Origin: CALBJU01 sp965247125
GTDB taxonomy: Bacteria; Bacteroidota; Rhodothermia; Rhodothermales; UBA10348
Reading direction: 5' to 3'
NCBI GenBank assembly: GCA_965247125.1
Contig: CBDFGO010000003.1
Span: 1,922,001-1,986,000 of the forward strand
DNA: 64,000 bases
This document shows positions 51,938 through 62,238 of this stretch, piece after piece; positions within the stretch are counted from its first letter, which is position 1; each line of letters starts with the position of its first letter. The translations under genes were made by a program, and so were the position numbers. Below the pieces are notes generated by a model that saw only the letters and a list, made by a program, of their open reading frames with translations, made no database searches and was not told the DNA's origin.

Positions 51938-53755
51938 CTACCAGCCGCACATTTTGCCTCTGTTTTGCTCGTCGAGCCAGCGTCGGAGCGGTTCGTAGTA
52001 CTCGAGCATGGCGGAGGCGTCCATGTTTCGCTCTCCAGTCAGGGCTTCAAGTGCATCGGGCCATGGATACTGTCTTCCCATTTCCATGAACTCTTTCAAT
52101 CGCGCGCCGGCCTCTTTGCTTCCGTAGATCGAACAGAGGTGCAGGGGACCTTCCTGGCCAGCTATCTCACAAAGTGCCCGGTGGAATTGGAACTGGACGA
52201 TTTGTGACACAAAATACCTCGTGTACGGGACGTTGGTTGGGATATGCCGTCTCGTTCCAGGGTCGAACAGATGTTCAGGGCGCTCAACCGGCGGTGCGAT
52301 TCCCTGAAACTCTTCTCGAAGCTCCCACCATCCGCGATTGTAGTCTTCTGGTCCGATTTCACCACTGAACACTTTCCAGCGCCACCGATCGATCATCAGG
52401 CCATTCGGCACTGAGATTACCTTGCCCAGCGCACTGCGAATGAGCACTGCAATATCACTGGCATTTTCAGGCTCGCGTTCCAGCAAATCTGTCTCGACCA
52501 GATATCGCGGGGTCAGAGACAGTGCCATCGTGCTACCGAGGGCCTCGTGAAATCCGTAGTTGGCACTCGCCCGAAAGAGAGTAGGCTGGTCCTGATAGGC
52601 TCGCTGGTATATATTATGGCCTATTTCGTGATGCACCGTCTGCAGGCTCCTTCCGGTGATCCCGATACACATCTTGATGCGTACATCGTCCTTGTCATCC
52701 AGGTCCCAGGCACTGGCACCGCACACGACGTCCCGATCGGCTGGCCGCTTGAACATGGAGCGCTCCCAAAACGTATCCGGGAGTGGATCCAGGCCCAGCG
52801 ATGTAAAAAACCGTTCGCCATATTCAGCCATGCCGCGTTCGTCCAGTCCTTTCTCCTGCAATATTGCAGTCAGATCGTAACCGGGATCTGCGTTTTCGGG
52901 CGCCATAAGTTCAAATAGATTCGACCATCCCGAACTGGACATGCTTCCCAGCAGGTGCGCGGGTATCGGTTCGCCCTCGCGCACAATCTCTTCACCGTAG
53001 AGGTCTTGCAGGGTATCGCGCGCAAGGCAGTGCAAGGCGACGTATAGGGGCTTTACCTGCTCCCAGACCCGATCCAAATCATCGATGAAATCGTCTGGGT
53101 CCATATCATAGGTGGAGCGCCACATCTCACCCAGATCGGCGAAACCAATTTCGCGAGCCCCTTCATTCATCAGTTCCGCGAAGCGCGTGTACTTTTCGCG
53201 CATGGGTGGTGTCGCGAGTCTACCAGCTTGCCAGGCGAACTTCAGGCTGTCTGGATCTCGGCTCGTCCTCATGATCCGGTTGAGTTCGTCAATTTCGTAA
53301 CACGTCCCGTCTTCATCACAGTACTCAGGTCGAGCAGCCATGGAAGTGAGCTCAGTGTAGAGTCTCGATACCTCCGCGTTGAGGGCTGGATCTCCCGGAG
53401 CCGGCGTCACGAGCAAGGATCGGAGGATGTCGAATTTTCGTCGGAGTTCGGACGGCATTTCCACATCATCATACCGCCTTGCGTCCTTGACAAACTGGAT
53501 TGAGGCGGCGCCAAATGCGTCGCTGGCGTCTGCCACAATTTGTTCAGTGTCGTGCGTGATGTACGTCCATTGTACCCACTTCGCCCGAAGCAGCTTCAAC
53601 CCGAGATCTTCAAGTTCATCTTCCACCTGAGCAATGAAGGCGACTGCCTCCTCCACACTCGCCTGATTATCCTGCGCGAGCACGCACGAGGTCGAGATAC
53701 AGGCAAGGCTGAGTGCTACTGAAAATGCGGCATAACGGGATCGAGTAGTGTTCAC
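51938..53755 (-). CDS. M2-family (angiotensin-converting enzyme-like) zinc peptidase
   Basis: This 605-residue protein has a signal peptide (YAAFSVALSLACISTSCVLA) and the M2 peptidase fold. The zinc ligands are visible: His376 and His380 in the HEIGH motif (VHHEIGHNIYQ) and Glu404 in GFHEALGS. The later YTRYFVSQIVQFQFHRALC is also typical of ACE-type enzymes. It is a periplasmic or surface dipeptidyl carboxypeptidase by family. The length is that of single-domain bacterial homologues. It lies between kinases 2 and 3 on the minus strand. Confidence 0.92.
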   Translation of the reverse strand: MNTTRSRYAAFSVALSLACISTSCVLAQDNQASVEEAVAFIAQVEDELEDLGLKLLRAKWVQWTYITHDTEQIVADASDAFGAASIQFVKDARRYDDVEMPSELRRKFDILRSLLVTPAPGDPALNAEVSRLYTELTSMAARPEYCDEDGTCYEIDELNRIMRTSRDPDSLKFAWQAGRLATPPMREKYTRFAELMNEGAREIGFADLGEMWRSTYDMDPDDFIDDLDRVWEQVKPLYVALHCLARDTLQDLYGEEIVREGEPIPAHLLGSMSSSGWSNLFELMAPENADPGYDLTAILQEKGLDERGMAEYGERFFTSLGLDPLPDTFWERSMFKRPADRDVVCGASAWDLDDKDDVRIKMCIGITGRSLQTVHHEIGHNIYQRAYQDQPTLFRASANYGFHEALGSTMALSLTPRYLVETDLLEREPENASDIAVLIRSALGKVISVPNGLMIDRWRWKVFSGEIGPEDYNRGWWELREEFQGIAPPVERPEHLFDPGTRRHIPTNVPYTRYFVSQIVQFQFHRALCEIAGQEGPLHLCSIYGSKEAGARLKEFMEMGRQYPWPDALEALTGERNMDASAMLEYYEPLRRWLDEQNRGKMCGW

Positions 53756-53840
53756 GAGGGGCCTCTTCGTTTAGTACCCGGTGGTGGATTCCCGACAGTA
53801 AGGTGAAGCTAACAGTACTGTCAAGAATGCGAGAGTGCAA

Positions 53841-55142
53841 TTATCGCGAAGGCGGGGCGATTTTTCTCAGGTGGTCGGGGAAATTTAACCAAACCTCGAC
53901 GGATTCTGAATAGAGTTCCGCTCCACGTCTGCCTATCAGAATGACGTCGTTGTCAATCGGATCAAGAATAAACGATACGAGGATCGGTCGAGAACACCTC
54001 GACATTTCCATTAGAGAGATCGTCTCCGAGCGTCACAGGCACTCTGACCAGAGCGCCACGTTGGCTCGTGTACAGATAGTTTCCATCGACAGAAAATCTT
54101 GACGTGCCTGCATCTGCCAAAGACGTTACCTGAAGAAATCCATCGCCGTCAAATTCTTTTATCCGGACCCTGTTATTATCTAAGAAGTCCCGATAAGCGA
54201 GATAACGGTTATCCTTTGAAAACGTGAAATTTAGCGGCGAACCGCTCCGTGTCTCTATCCTTGTACCCACAGAATCGTCTTCAGCAAATTTATATAACTC
54301 GCGACCCTCCACAGTGGAGAGCCTAACCAGTGCGATCATCCACTTTCCGTCAGATGAAAAAACGGGTTCTGATACATTGTCGTAAGCCGTTTGAATCTGT
54401 TCCGGTATCCCCCCTCCACTCGAACGAACTCTAAAAATTTGATTTCCGCCGTCGCGAAACCGCCTGGTGTAGGCAACATAATTCCCGTCAGCGGTCCATG
54501 ACGGTTCAGCGGCGATTCCTGAAGATGTGAGTCGACGTGGCGGACCTCCCCCGCGATCATAAACGAATATGTCTCCCGCTACTCCAGCAAGCCCGTGCAC
54601 TATGGCAATCCGGTTTCCGTCCGGAGAAAGTACAGGGGAATGGTATTGACCGGGTGTAATGCCAAACGGCGGATCTGTTGCGTCTGGATCACCAAGTCGA
54701 TATGCTGTCAATGGCTGGCTTCTATCGCGGCTAACCGTGACAAGGGCACCGTTTCGACCAACGCTGAAGTCGGGCCAATTAACGAAGCGAAGAATATCCA
54801 CACCGGGTCCAGTCCACGCTCTCTTTTTCGCATCAAATGGTCTAGCAGTTAAAACGCCAAAGTCGCCCCCAGCGATATATAAAATATGACCACTGCTTAC
54901 ATAGTCTCCGTCCACCATGTCCTCATCCAGCTCGATCACCTCCTTTGATTTAAGATCGACTACTAGCAATTCGTCCACCCCGCTACCGGGACGCTCGCGC
55001 GAAACTATCGCGATGTCAAACCCCGGAACGGGATATGGGTCCCAGAAATTGCGATACAACAATGAGTCCGAGCGTGCAATTTCAGTCGCCGAACCGTCTT
55101 CGGCGTCAACTCTGTACAAGACGACTGCATCCCCTTTAGTAA
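53841..55142 (-). pseudogene. Ser/Thr kinase 3, 3' part (propeller), split by IS256 copy C and frameshifted at its end
   Basis: This is the propeller half of kinase 3, with repeats such as SPVLSPDGNRIAIVHG, EPSWTADGNYVAYTRR and EPVFSSDGKWMIALV. The open frame stops at 53962-53964 after DPRIVYS. One base away another frame continues as SFILDPIDNDVILIG, then ESVEVWLNFPDHLRK, to a stop at 53841-53843. That resembles the paralogue ends (NWAQSLKDE) and would bring kinase 3 to about 880 residues, like kinase 1. So there are two lesions: the IS insertion and a probable one-base frameshift near 53975. Confidence 0.75.
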
Positions 55143-56526
55143 GAGCTATGCCCAAAAGTTGTGTATGGAAGGTTTAGGCAGCGTGTCGTTCTGATGTAAT
55201 TCCGTCGGTGAATTTGATTCCTTTTTTTACAAGTTGCAATAGGTGCGGTGCATTCAGTTTCCTCCACTTCTTCTGAGCCTCTTTACATAGACGGAAGGCC
55301 ATTGCAAGAGCTGTTTCTCGGCTCAGACATCCCCTCGTTTTGGCGGTCCTGAGGCGCACGGTCGCGAACGTAGATTCGATCGGATTTGTGCTCCGAAGAT
55401 GGATCCAGTGTTCTGCCGGAAAGTCATAAAAAGCGAGCAGTTCTTCTCGGTCTTTCACCAGAATCTCTGCTGCTTTCGGATACTTTTGCTGGTAGGCTTT
55501 GATGAAAAACAGAAGGGCGCTCTCTGCCTGCTTTTTTGTTTCTGCTGTATAGATCTGCGTGAGGTGACCTTTTGCCTTCTTCTGAACGGACTTGGGCAGG
55601 CGGTTGAGCACATTTGCTGTCTTGTGCACCCAACAGCGTGCGGCTCGCGTCTCGGGATAAACTTCTGCGAGAGCACTCCAGAATCCCATGGCTCCATCGG
55701 CAACAGCCAGCTTCGGTCCTTGATCCAGCCCGCGGTGCCTCAGCTCCAGGAGCAACTCTCGCCACGACTGCTTGCTCTCGCGAAAGCCGTCCTCGAGTGC
55801 TATAAGCTCCTTCCTTCCATCGGCCGTAGCGCCGATCACGACCAGCAGACACAGTTTCTGTTTATCCATGCGTACGTTTACGTGAATACCGTCGGCCCAG
55901 AAATAGACGTAGTGCTTCTCCTTCAGGCTCCGCTTTTGCCAGTCTTCGTGCTCCCTTGTCCAAAGCGTCTTCAGGCGCGCAATCGTCGAGGAGGTCAGCC
56001 CTGGGGCATCAGGACCAACAAGGGCCGAGAGCGCTGCCTCAAAGCCGCCCGTTGAAACTCCCTTCAGGTACAACCATGGAATGAGAGCCTCAAGCGAGCG
56101 GCTCTTGCGGAGGTAGGCTGGTAGTATCGAACTGCGGAAACCGATTCTATCCTCACCCCGACCCGTACGGTCGCGTATGCGGGGCATCTTTACAGCGACC
56201 TCCCCGATACCAGTCAAAATCTTCCTCTCTGGCAGATATCCATTGCGAACGATGCGGTGGCGATTCTCTTCGTCGCGCAGGAACTGGTAGCGCTGGCAGA
56301 AAGCTTCAACCTCGGCCTCAACGGCTGTGGCCAGCATCTTTGCGGCCCCTGTTCGCAATACTTCTGTCAACACATCCTCTGTGCTATTGTAGTTCTCGTT
56401 CTCGTGTGCGTTATTCGTCTTCATGGGCGGTGTATCCTCCAATCTTCGGATTGACAATGACGTAATCATCATCAGGATACGCCGCCTATACCTTTTTCAC
56501 CCGTACACAACTTTCGGGGTTAACTC
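55143..56526 (-). mobile_element. IS256-family insertion sequence, copy C (1384 bp, 9-bp target duplication)
   Basis: This copy has the same ends and length as copies A and B. The flanks are a perfect 9-bp duplication, CTTTAGTAA, at 55134-55142 and 56527-56535. Removing the IS and one duplication rejoins kinase 3 in frame as IIVTKGDAVVLYR. Confidence 0.95.
55174..56424 (-). CDS. IS256-family transposase (copy C)
   Basis: This is a 416-residue mutator-type DDE transposase, identical in sequence to that of copy A. Its motifs and start choice are the same: ATG at 56424, with GGAGG about 11 bp upstream. The frame is intact, so the element is probably still active. Confidence 0.93.
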   Translation of the reverse strand: MKTNNAHENENYNSTEDVLTEVLRTGAAKMLATAVEAEVEAFCQRYQFLRDEENRHRIVRNGYLPERKILTGIGEVAVKMPRIRDRTGRGEDRIGFRSSILPAYLRKSRSLEALIPWLYLKGVSTGGFEAALSALVGPDAPGLTSSTIARLKTLWTREHEDWQKRSLKEKHYVYFWADGIHVNVRMDKQKLCLLVVIGATADGRKELIALEDGFRESKQSWRELLLELRHRGLDQGPKLAVADGAMGFWSALAEVYPETRAARCWVHKTANVLNRLPKSVQKKAKGHLTQIYTAETKKQAESALLFFIKAYQQKYPKAAEILVKDREELLAFYDFPAEHWIHLRSTNPIESTFATVRLRTAKTRGCLSRETALAMAFRLCKEAQKKWRKLNAPHLLQLVKKGIKFTDGITSERHAA

Positions 56527-57877
56527 CTTTAGTAACTATGATAGATCTATCGTTCTCCCAAACACCGTGCGGATAAGTTCCTCTAAATAAAGGTGAGGGG
56601 GTGCCATCAGGAACACGCATTTTCATTAAAGCAGCTCCTTTAGAGAATGTCAACCACTCTCCGTTCGGAGAGAATGCTGGAAGATCTGCAGACGTTTCAG
56701 CCACGTGTAGAACTGCTTCAGTGAGGTCATAGATCAGCAGCGCATCACTTCTATCGTCAACCTTAATGGCACCAACTGCCATCCACCGACCGTCTTCCGA
56801 CATGGTCGGAGACTTTGTGGGGTAATCCCCCGGTGTAGAAATCGTTAACCGCTGAAGCGGTAGAGCTTCGATAGAACGATTCGTTGAGTTCCTGCCAGCA
56901 AAGAATAGCCCTATTGCCGCAATCACGCCTACTGCCGCCACGATCCAGGTGTTTCTATTTGATGGATTTGCCGTCGACGCGGAATGTGTTGCGCTCCGTC
57001 CGCCATTCATTGAAGTCGTGGAGACCCGAGACACAGCTAACGATGTCACGTCAATTGCCTTCAGATCCACGATTAGCTCCTGGGCCGACTGATAGCGCCC
57101 TTCCGACTTCTTGACGAGGCACTTCTCAATTAACCACTCAAGTTGCATAGGAACGCCCGTCCTGACAGCAGTGAGCGGTTCTGGGTCTTCGTTCATGATG
57201 GAGTAGACGACTGCTTGCTCGTAATCGCCCTCGAAGGGATGCTTTCCAGCTATCATTTCGTAGAGTGTCACACCAAGAGCCCAAAGATCTGTACGGGCAT
57301 CGACTTCTTCGCCGCGAGCTTGCTCTGGGCTCATATAGGAAATGGTGCCCAGTGTAGATCCCATGCGGGTGAGCTTGGTGGACTGCGCCGTTTGGGCGAG
57401 ACCGAAGTCCATTATTTTTGCTCTCCCATCATCGTCGAGCATGACATTGGCAGACTTTATATCGCGGTGGACAATGTCCTTCTTGTGTGCTGCTTCAAGT
57501 CCGGAGGCAATCTCGCTGGCGATGCGCACCGCTTCCGCAAGCTTCATCGGGCCTTGCTTGATGCGGTCCTCAAGCGTATCGCCTTCGATGAACTCCATCG
57601 CGATGAAAGGGCGAATGTCATCTGTGTTCGAGCCTTCCGGGACGGCTTCGTCTATTTCGTAGACGGTGGCGATGTTAGGGTGAGAGAGGGATGCTGCAGC
57701 GCGGGCTTCGCGATAGAATCGAGCGCGGTCATCATCACTCGATAGAGCAGCAGCAGGCAGCACCTTAATGGCCACGGTGCGGTGCAGTTTTGTATCCTCA
57801 CCCTTGTAGACGATCCCCATGCCACCACGGCCGAGTTCTTCGAGGATTTTATAGTGCGATAAAGACTTGCCAACCAT
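56527..57877 (-). pseudogene. Ser/Thr kinase 3, 5' part (kinase domain and membrane segment)
   Basis: From the ATG at 57877 this part carries a complete kinase domain: EELGRGGMGIVYKGED, DIVHRDIKSANVML, the IMDFGLAQ motif and SPEQARGEEVDARTDLWALG. A membrane segment (TWIVAAVGVIAAIGLFFAG) and the first propeller blades follow, before the frame enters the IS. As the kinase domain and the membrane segment are intact, a truncated but catalytically competent kinase could still be made, ending in about 14 IS-encoded residues (stop at 56486). Confidence 0.85.
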
Positions 57878-57939
57878 CGTGATCTGCGTCAAGGAGCCAC
57901 AAGAAACGAGGATCCTAACAGAACTACAATTCCAGGTCG
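57878..57939 (-). promoter_or_regulatory. Conserved leader of kinase 3
   Basis: This is nearly identical (about 60 of 62 bp) to the kinase 2 leader at 51850-51911. It ends 3 bp from the stop codon of the upstream DUF5916 gene, so the conserved block fills the whole space between the two genes. Confidence 0.7.
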
Positions 57940-57941
57940 TG

Positions 57942-60281
57942 TTAAACTCGGAACAGGTAGCTCAGCTTCATAAAAAAGCCGTCCGCTTGGCGGGTCAGGT
58001 TGCGAAATCGATACGTCTCCTGTTCGCTCATCGCCGTTCCGTACCCGACGAATACGACGGTCCCAGGTGTCGGGCGATAGGAAAGCAGGAAGTCCGCCTG
58101 GATATTGTTCGTACGCCGACTGTCCGCTTTGACGTAGCTCCCGTCGCCAGTAAGGAAATAAATGGGAAGATCAGTCCTCGAGTCATCCCGAAGAGCATCT
58201 TTGTACAACGAGCGATATTGACCGACGAAGCGTACAAACAAGGTTGGTGTAACCTGATATTCGACTTTGAGCCTCGGAACACGGCTCAACGACACCAGGG
58301 ACTGGTCCGAAGCCCGAAAATGCTGCTGATGGTCATATCTGAATTCGAAGCGTAACTGATCTGTGGGTGTGTACCTGGCTTCCAATTCAAGATTCCGGAG
58401 GTTCGCGTCGGCCCATTCATCATAGTTGGGATCCCGGCCAAAACCATATCGGATAAATCCTGAAAATCGATTGAACTGAGGAGTCGAAAGGGTGATCATC
58501 GGACCGATGTTGAACAGATTTGGAACGCCTTTGTATGGCTCAAAACCAGTGTCCGTTTTGAGGTAGAAGTGAGTGAAAAATTCTGCGGGATAGCCGAATG
58601 TCTCGATCCAGGTAACAATGTTCAGATTCCATCCGCCCCTCATCTGGAAATTTAAGGACGGATAGAATCGGATATCTTCAGGATCATCGCCATTCATGAA
58701 GCCGTCGTAATCCCACGCTCCTGACAGACGGAAAGAAAGGTTTGACCTTTCAAGAAAATCGCCATCGTTTCCGTATATGGTTCTGGCGACATTTGCGCCG
58801 ATCGTCACTTGATTGCCACGACTCAAGAAGCCCACTGCCGGGTCGAAATCGGCATGATAACCGCTCGTGTTGAGGCCGCCAGACCATTTCCGGGTCGATA
58901 CACTGGCGCTTGCATTCCACATGGGCGCCAGTCCGTCAATGCCGGACGTGGAGCTGAATCCAGTTTGCGCGCGAAGGGAATACTTGTCCTTCGCAATAAC
59001 ATTTCCATCGACGGCAAACACTCGATTTGACCAGTCATCGTGCATTCGGTCTGTGTAAACCACACCCACGCTGTTTTGTCCACCCAGGTCTTTTTTCATA
59101 CGGATCGCGTTCACGTAGGACGCATCCACATCAGCGATCGAGGGCCCAGCATTGTCCACGGCTGATAACGCCGCGATGGTAGTGGATCCAGACTTTCCTG
59201 CCACTTTAACCGCGGCAAGTGGATTGGCGATGCTCCGGGTATAAATGAGCCTTGTCGGTGTGCTGAACATTTCGATGCCATCCAGAAAGAACGGGCGTTT
59301 TTCCGGAAAGGATACAGACCGGCGTGGATCGTAGTTAATCTGGACAACATCGGCCTCAATTTGCGAAAAGTCCGGATTCAGGGTCGCATTGAGAACCATA
59401 TTGGAGGAGAGGCCATATCGTACGTTCAACCCCAAAGGGTCGGTCGTGTCTCTCTCAAACGCTTCTGGATCGGGACCTCTGTTCAGGGCTCCTCGGATTT
59501 CCGGATTGAAATCCAGAACACGCCCCCGTCTCAACTCTGAGAGCCCAGAAAGCGATCCATTTTGCGCAAGAAACGAAGCTCCACCTAACCGGACGCCACT
59601 CCATGACGACCAATAACCCGAGTGCTGGACTTTGCGAAGCACGTTAAATCCCCAATTTTGCAACGCAGCATTGCCGAAACGGAGGCTCTTGAAGGGGATT
59701 TCAATTTCTACGACGTATCCAGATTCGGTCAGCCGTCCTTGAGATGTGAACACAAAGTCTGGGTTTTCATCGACAGAAAAGGGTTCCGCGCCGCCGCGTC
59801 CAAACCCGCCTGAAGACGAGGAGCGGTCTCTGAGCATACCGTCGGCTTGCTGACCTATCGGATTGACGATGAATGCAAAAGCCGAACGTTGATCGTTATA
59901 GGTATCCAACACGATCAATACGCGATCGTCGTTGTCCAGATTGTCGCGGTCAGCCAGAGTGGAACGCACTTCTCCGTGGACCTCTTCCGCCTCAATCCCG
60001 ATGTAGAGCGCACTGGAGCCGTACCACAGCAAAACCTTCGTTCTGTCTTCAGCCGGACTTCCATCGACCGGGATATACTGCATGAAATCGGCTGTCACCG
60101 CCGCCTGGCTCCATACCTCTTCATCCAAAAATCCGTCTATCGACATCACGGGGATTTCCATTTTTGGAATGGCGATCTCCAGATCAGGCCTGCGAGAAAT
60201 AGACTGTTCTTGCGCAAAAGATGGCGGGCACGTGATCAGACATAGTCCAACAATGCTCAAGAAAAGTTTGATCGACGACAT
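57942..60281 (-). CDS. DUF5916 outer-membrane protein with a CBM9-like N-terminal domain
   Basis: From the ATG at 60281 this is a 779-residue exported protein with signal peptide MSSIKLFLSIVGLCLITCPP (cut near SFAQ). A carbohydrate-binding family 9-like domain follows (about 30-230, SIDGFLDEEVWSQAAVTADF, DNDDRVLIVLDTYNDQRSAF and VEIEIPFKSLRF). The DUF5916 region comes next (DFSQIEADVVQINYDPRRSV and SFPEKRPFFLDG). It ends as an outer-membrane barrel with alternating strands and a terminal aromatic-rich strand (GFFMKLSYLFRV). The substrate is unknown. A start at 60314 would add 11 residues. Confidence 0.85.
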   Translation of the reverse strand: MSSIKLFLSIVGLCLITCPPSFAQEQSISRRPDLEIAIPKMEIPVMSIDGFLDEEVWSQAAVTADFMQYIPVDGSPAEDRTKVLLWYGSSALYIGIEAEEVHGEVRSTLADRDNLDNDDRVLIVLDTYNDQRSAFAFIVNPIGQQADGMLRDRSSSSGGFGRGGAEPFSVDENPDFVFTSQGRLTESGYVVEIEIPFKSLRFGNAALQNWGFNVLRKVQHSGYWSSWSGVRLGGASFLAQNGSLSGLSELRRGRVLDFNPEIRGALNRGPDPEAFERDTTDPLGLNVRYGLSSNMVLNATLNPDFSQIEADVVQINYDPRRSVSFPEKRPFFLDGIEMFSTPTRLIYTRSIANPLAAVKVAGKSGSTTIAALSAVDNAGPSIADVDASYVNAIRMKKDLGGQNSVGVVYTDRMHDDWSNRVFAVDGNVIAKDKYSLRAQTGFSSTSGIDGLAPMWNASASVSTRKWSGGLNTSGYHADFDPAVGFLSRGNQVTIGANVARTIYGNDGDFLERSNLSFRLSGAWDYDGFMNGDDPEDIRFYPSLNFQMRGGWNLNIVTWIETFGYPAEFFTHFYLKTDTGFEPYKGVPNLFNIGPMITLSTPQFNRFSGFIRYGFGRDPNYDEWADANLRNLELEARYTPTDQLRFEFRYDHQQHFRASDQSLVSLSRVPRLKVEYQVTPTLFVRFVGQYRSLYKDALRDDSRTDLPIYFLTGDGSYVKADSRRTNNIQADFLLSYRPTPGTVVFVGYGTAMSEQETYRFRNLTRQADGFFMKLSYLFRV

Positions 60282-60392
60282 AGGCTCAGAGGTTTTCCCA
60301 GGTGAAGCCGTCAATCTACCATCTGGACACGTAAAAAAGATGCGCAGACGTACGCGTTTTGTGTTTCATTGTCACGACGAAGATCCAAGATG

Positions 60393-62128
60393 CTATTTAT
60401 CCACTTCCACCTGAATCCGATTCTCGCGGGCCCACGTGTCGTTGCGGATGCCGGTGACCTGCCAGGACACCTCGAGACCCGGTACGCCACCTGCGATACG
60501 AAAACGGTTTTCACTGATTTTCTGTGCGACGTACAAGTTCGGACCGGGCCCTCCAACGGCAGTCAACTGGTAGCGAAAATCAATGTTAAGTGCCTCGAAA
60601 TAGTTCGGTAGCTGCACTTCGGCCTCCCCGGCTTCATCCAACACCACATTTCCATTGTAGATGTTCATCATATCCGGGCTCTCCACGAAGGAGTGGTACA
60701 GATACCGATTCTGCGGATCGAGAGGATGATCGATGACAAATGAGCCGCCTCCTTTACTGAGTACACCCGATACATCCAGGTCTCCAACAATATTTACATC
60801 TCCGATAAACATGCCGGCTCTGCCAGCGGATTCGAGGGCGACCCCCAATACACCAACGCCATCTCCGGTCGTAAACTGAGCCCCCGTACATCCCGATCCC
60901 GTGCAGGTCGCCGAGATCGGCAATGCCGCCTGTATCCCCAAGCCGATTGAGGCGACTGCTCCTTTGGTGGTGGATGTGCCGGTAGGATTAATCTCTACAG
61001 ATTTGTCGGCCCCACCAACAGTCATGACGGATGTACCCGAGGCATCCTGAACTACGATTCCGCCCGCGAATGTCTCGAGACCGGAGTGGGTAGACGTGCC
61101 ATCGGTATTGACGCGGAAGACCTCGTTACCCCCAACATCTGTCATTACAAATGGCAGGTTCACGAGTGTGCCGACGAAGGCTGCCCCTCCACCAGTATCG
61201 GATAGCACTTTGTGTTTCACGATGTCATCCGTGCCCCAGACGAGGACGCGCTCATTTTCCGGATCGAGAGGAACGTCTGAGATCTTGATCTGACCAATGA
61301 AATCACCGGCAGGCTTTCCTTCAGCCTTCAGGCCTGTTCCAACGAAAGAAACGGCTTCAACGGCTACGTTCTCCGAAAAGCCGGCGACGCCTATCCCATC
61401 TAGCGACTGACCATTGACGCCTCGACCAGTTTCCGAAGCCCCCAAACGCCCACCCCGGCCCCATCCGACTCACCGTAGACGCCTCGTCCGGTCTGTGTTT
61501 TTCCCCATATGCCGATTGCGACACCTTCGACACGCATACCGACATTCGGTACCTCACCAGTTTGCTTGGCTGTCACCACATTTCCGACCAAGGAGTCCGG
61601 CAAGACGAATGCCGTTGTATCTGCCCCGACAACGATCCCACCATCGAAGAAACCGATGCCGGCGTGCTCAACGTCACCGTTCGGACTCATGAGATGGGCG
61701 GTCTCTCCATCCATTGCGCGAATGGCGAAACTGTCACCATCGGCAGGTTCGTTTACGACGCCACGAGAAGTCAGGCTGTAAGGAGATGCCATGAGCGCAA
61801 CACGAGGATCCAATTCCGTCTCGGTTCCAACTGCAATACCCAGCCAGTACGCGGTGTCGAATGGAAGATTGATGTCCGTCGAAGTACCGAGAGCGACACT
61901 GAATACGCCACTCAGGATCTGGACGGTCTGTGTCTCCGTCCAGAGCGCAATTCCGCCTGTAGATACATCATACAGGGCGAACGTTAGATCGTAGTTCCCG
62001 TCCGCGAGTGGTGTGTTGCTTCCGTCGGTGAGAACACCCTGGTAACCCAGAGTTTGAGGCACCTGGGCGCTGGTTGTTTGAGGAAGGCCGAACAGGGCAA
62101 AGATCAGGACGAGGGTAATGCGTTTCAT
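60393..62128 (-). pseudogene. Exported repetitive surface protein, frameshifted in a G run
   Basis: The first part (ATG at 62128) has a signal peptide (MKRITLVLIFALFGLPQTTS) and a domain common in Bacteroidota tail-fibre-like surface proteins (LGYQGVLTDGSNTPLADGNY, then FALYDV and SGVFSVALGTSTDINLPFD). It breaks at 61400 after VGVWGLRKL. The second part (60393-61445) continues one frame over with GASETGRGVNGQSLDGIGVA and ends in a beta-rich domain. The switch is in TTTGGGGGCTTC on the minus strand. A sixth G would give VWGASETGRG and a 578-residue protein. It could be phase variation by slippage, a real mutation or a sequencing error. Confidence 0.8.
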
Positions 62129-62238
62129 GGGTCTGGGCGGCTGTGTGATTCAAATCTGTTGGTCGATCGATCAGAAATGCGAATCGGAAGCGACAAAACC
62201 CACTCAACGACAACGTCCGAGGCGCCTTCGTCGATCGT

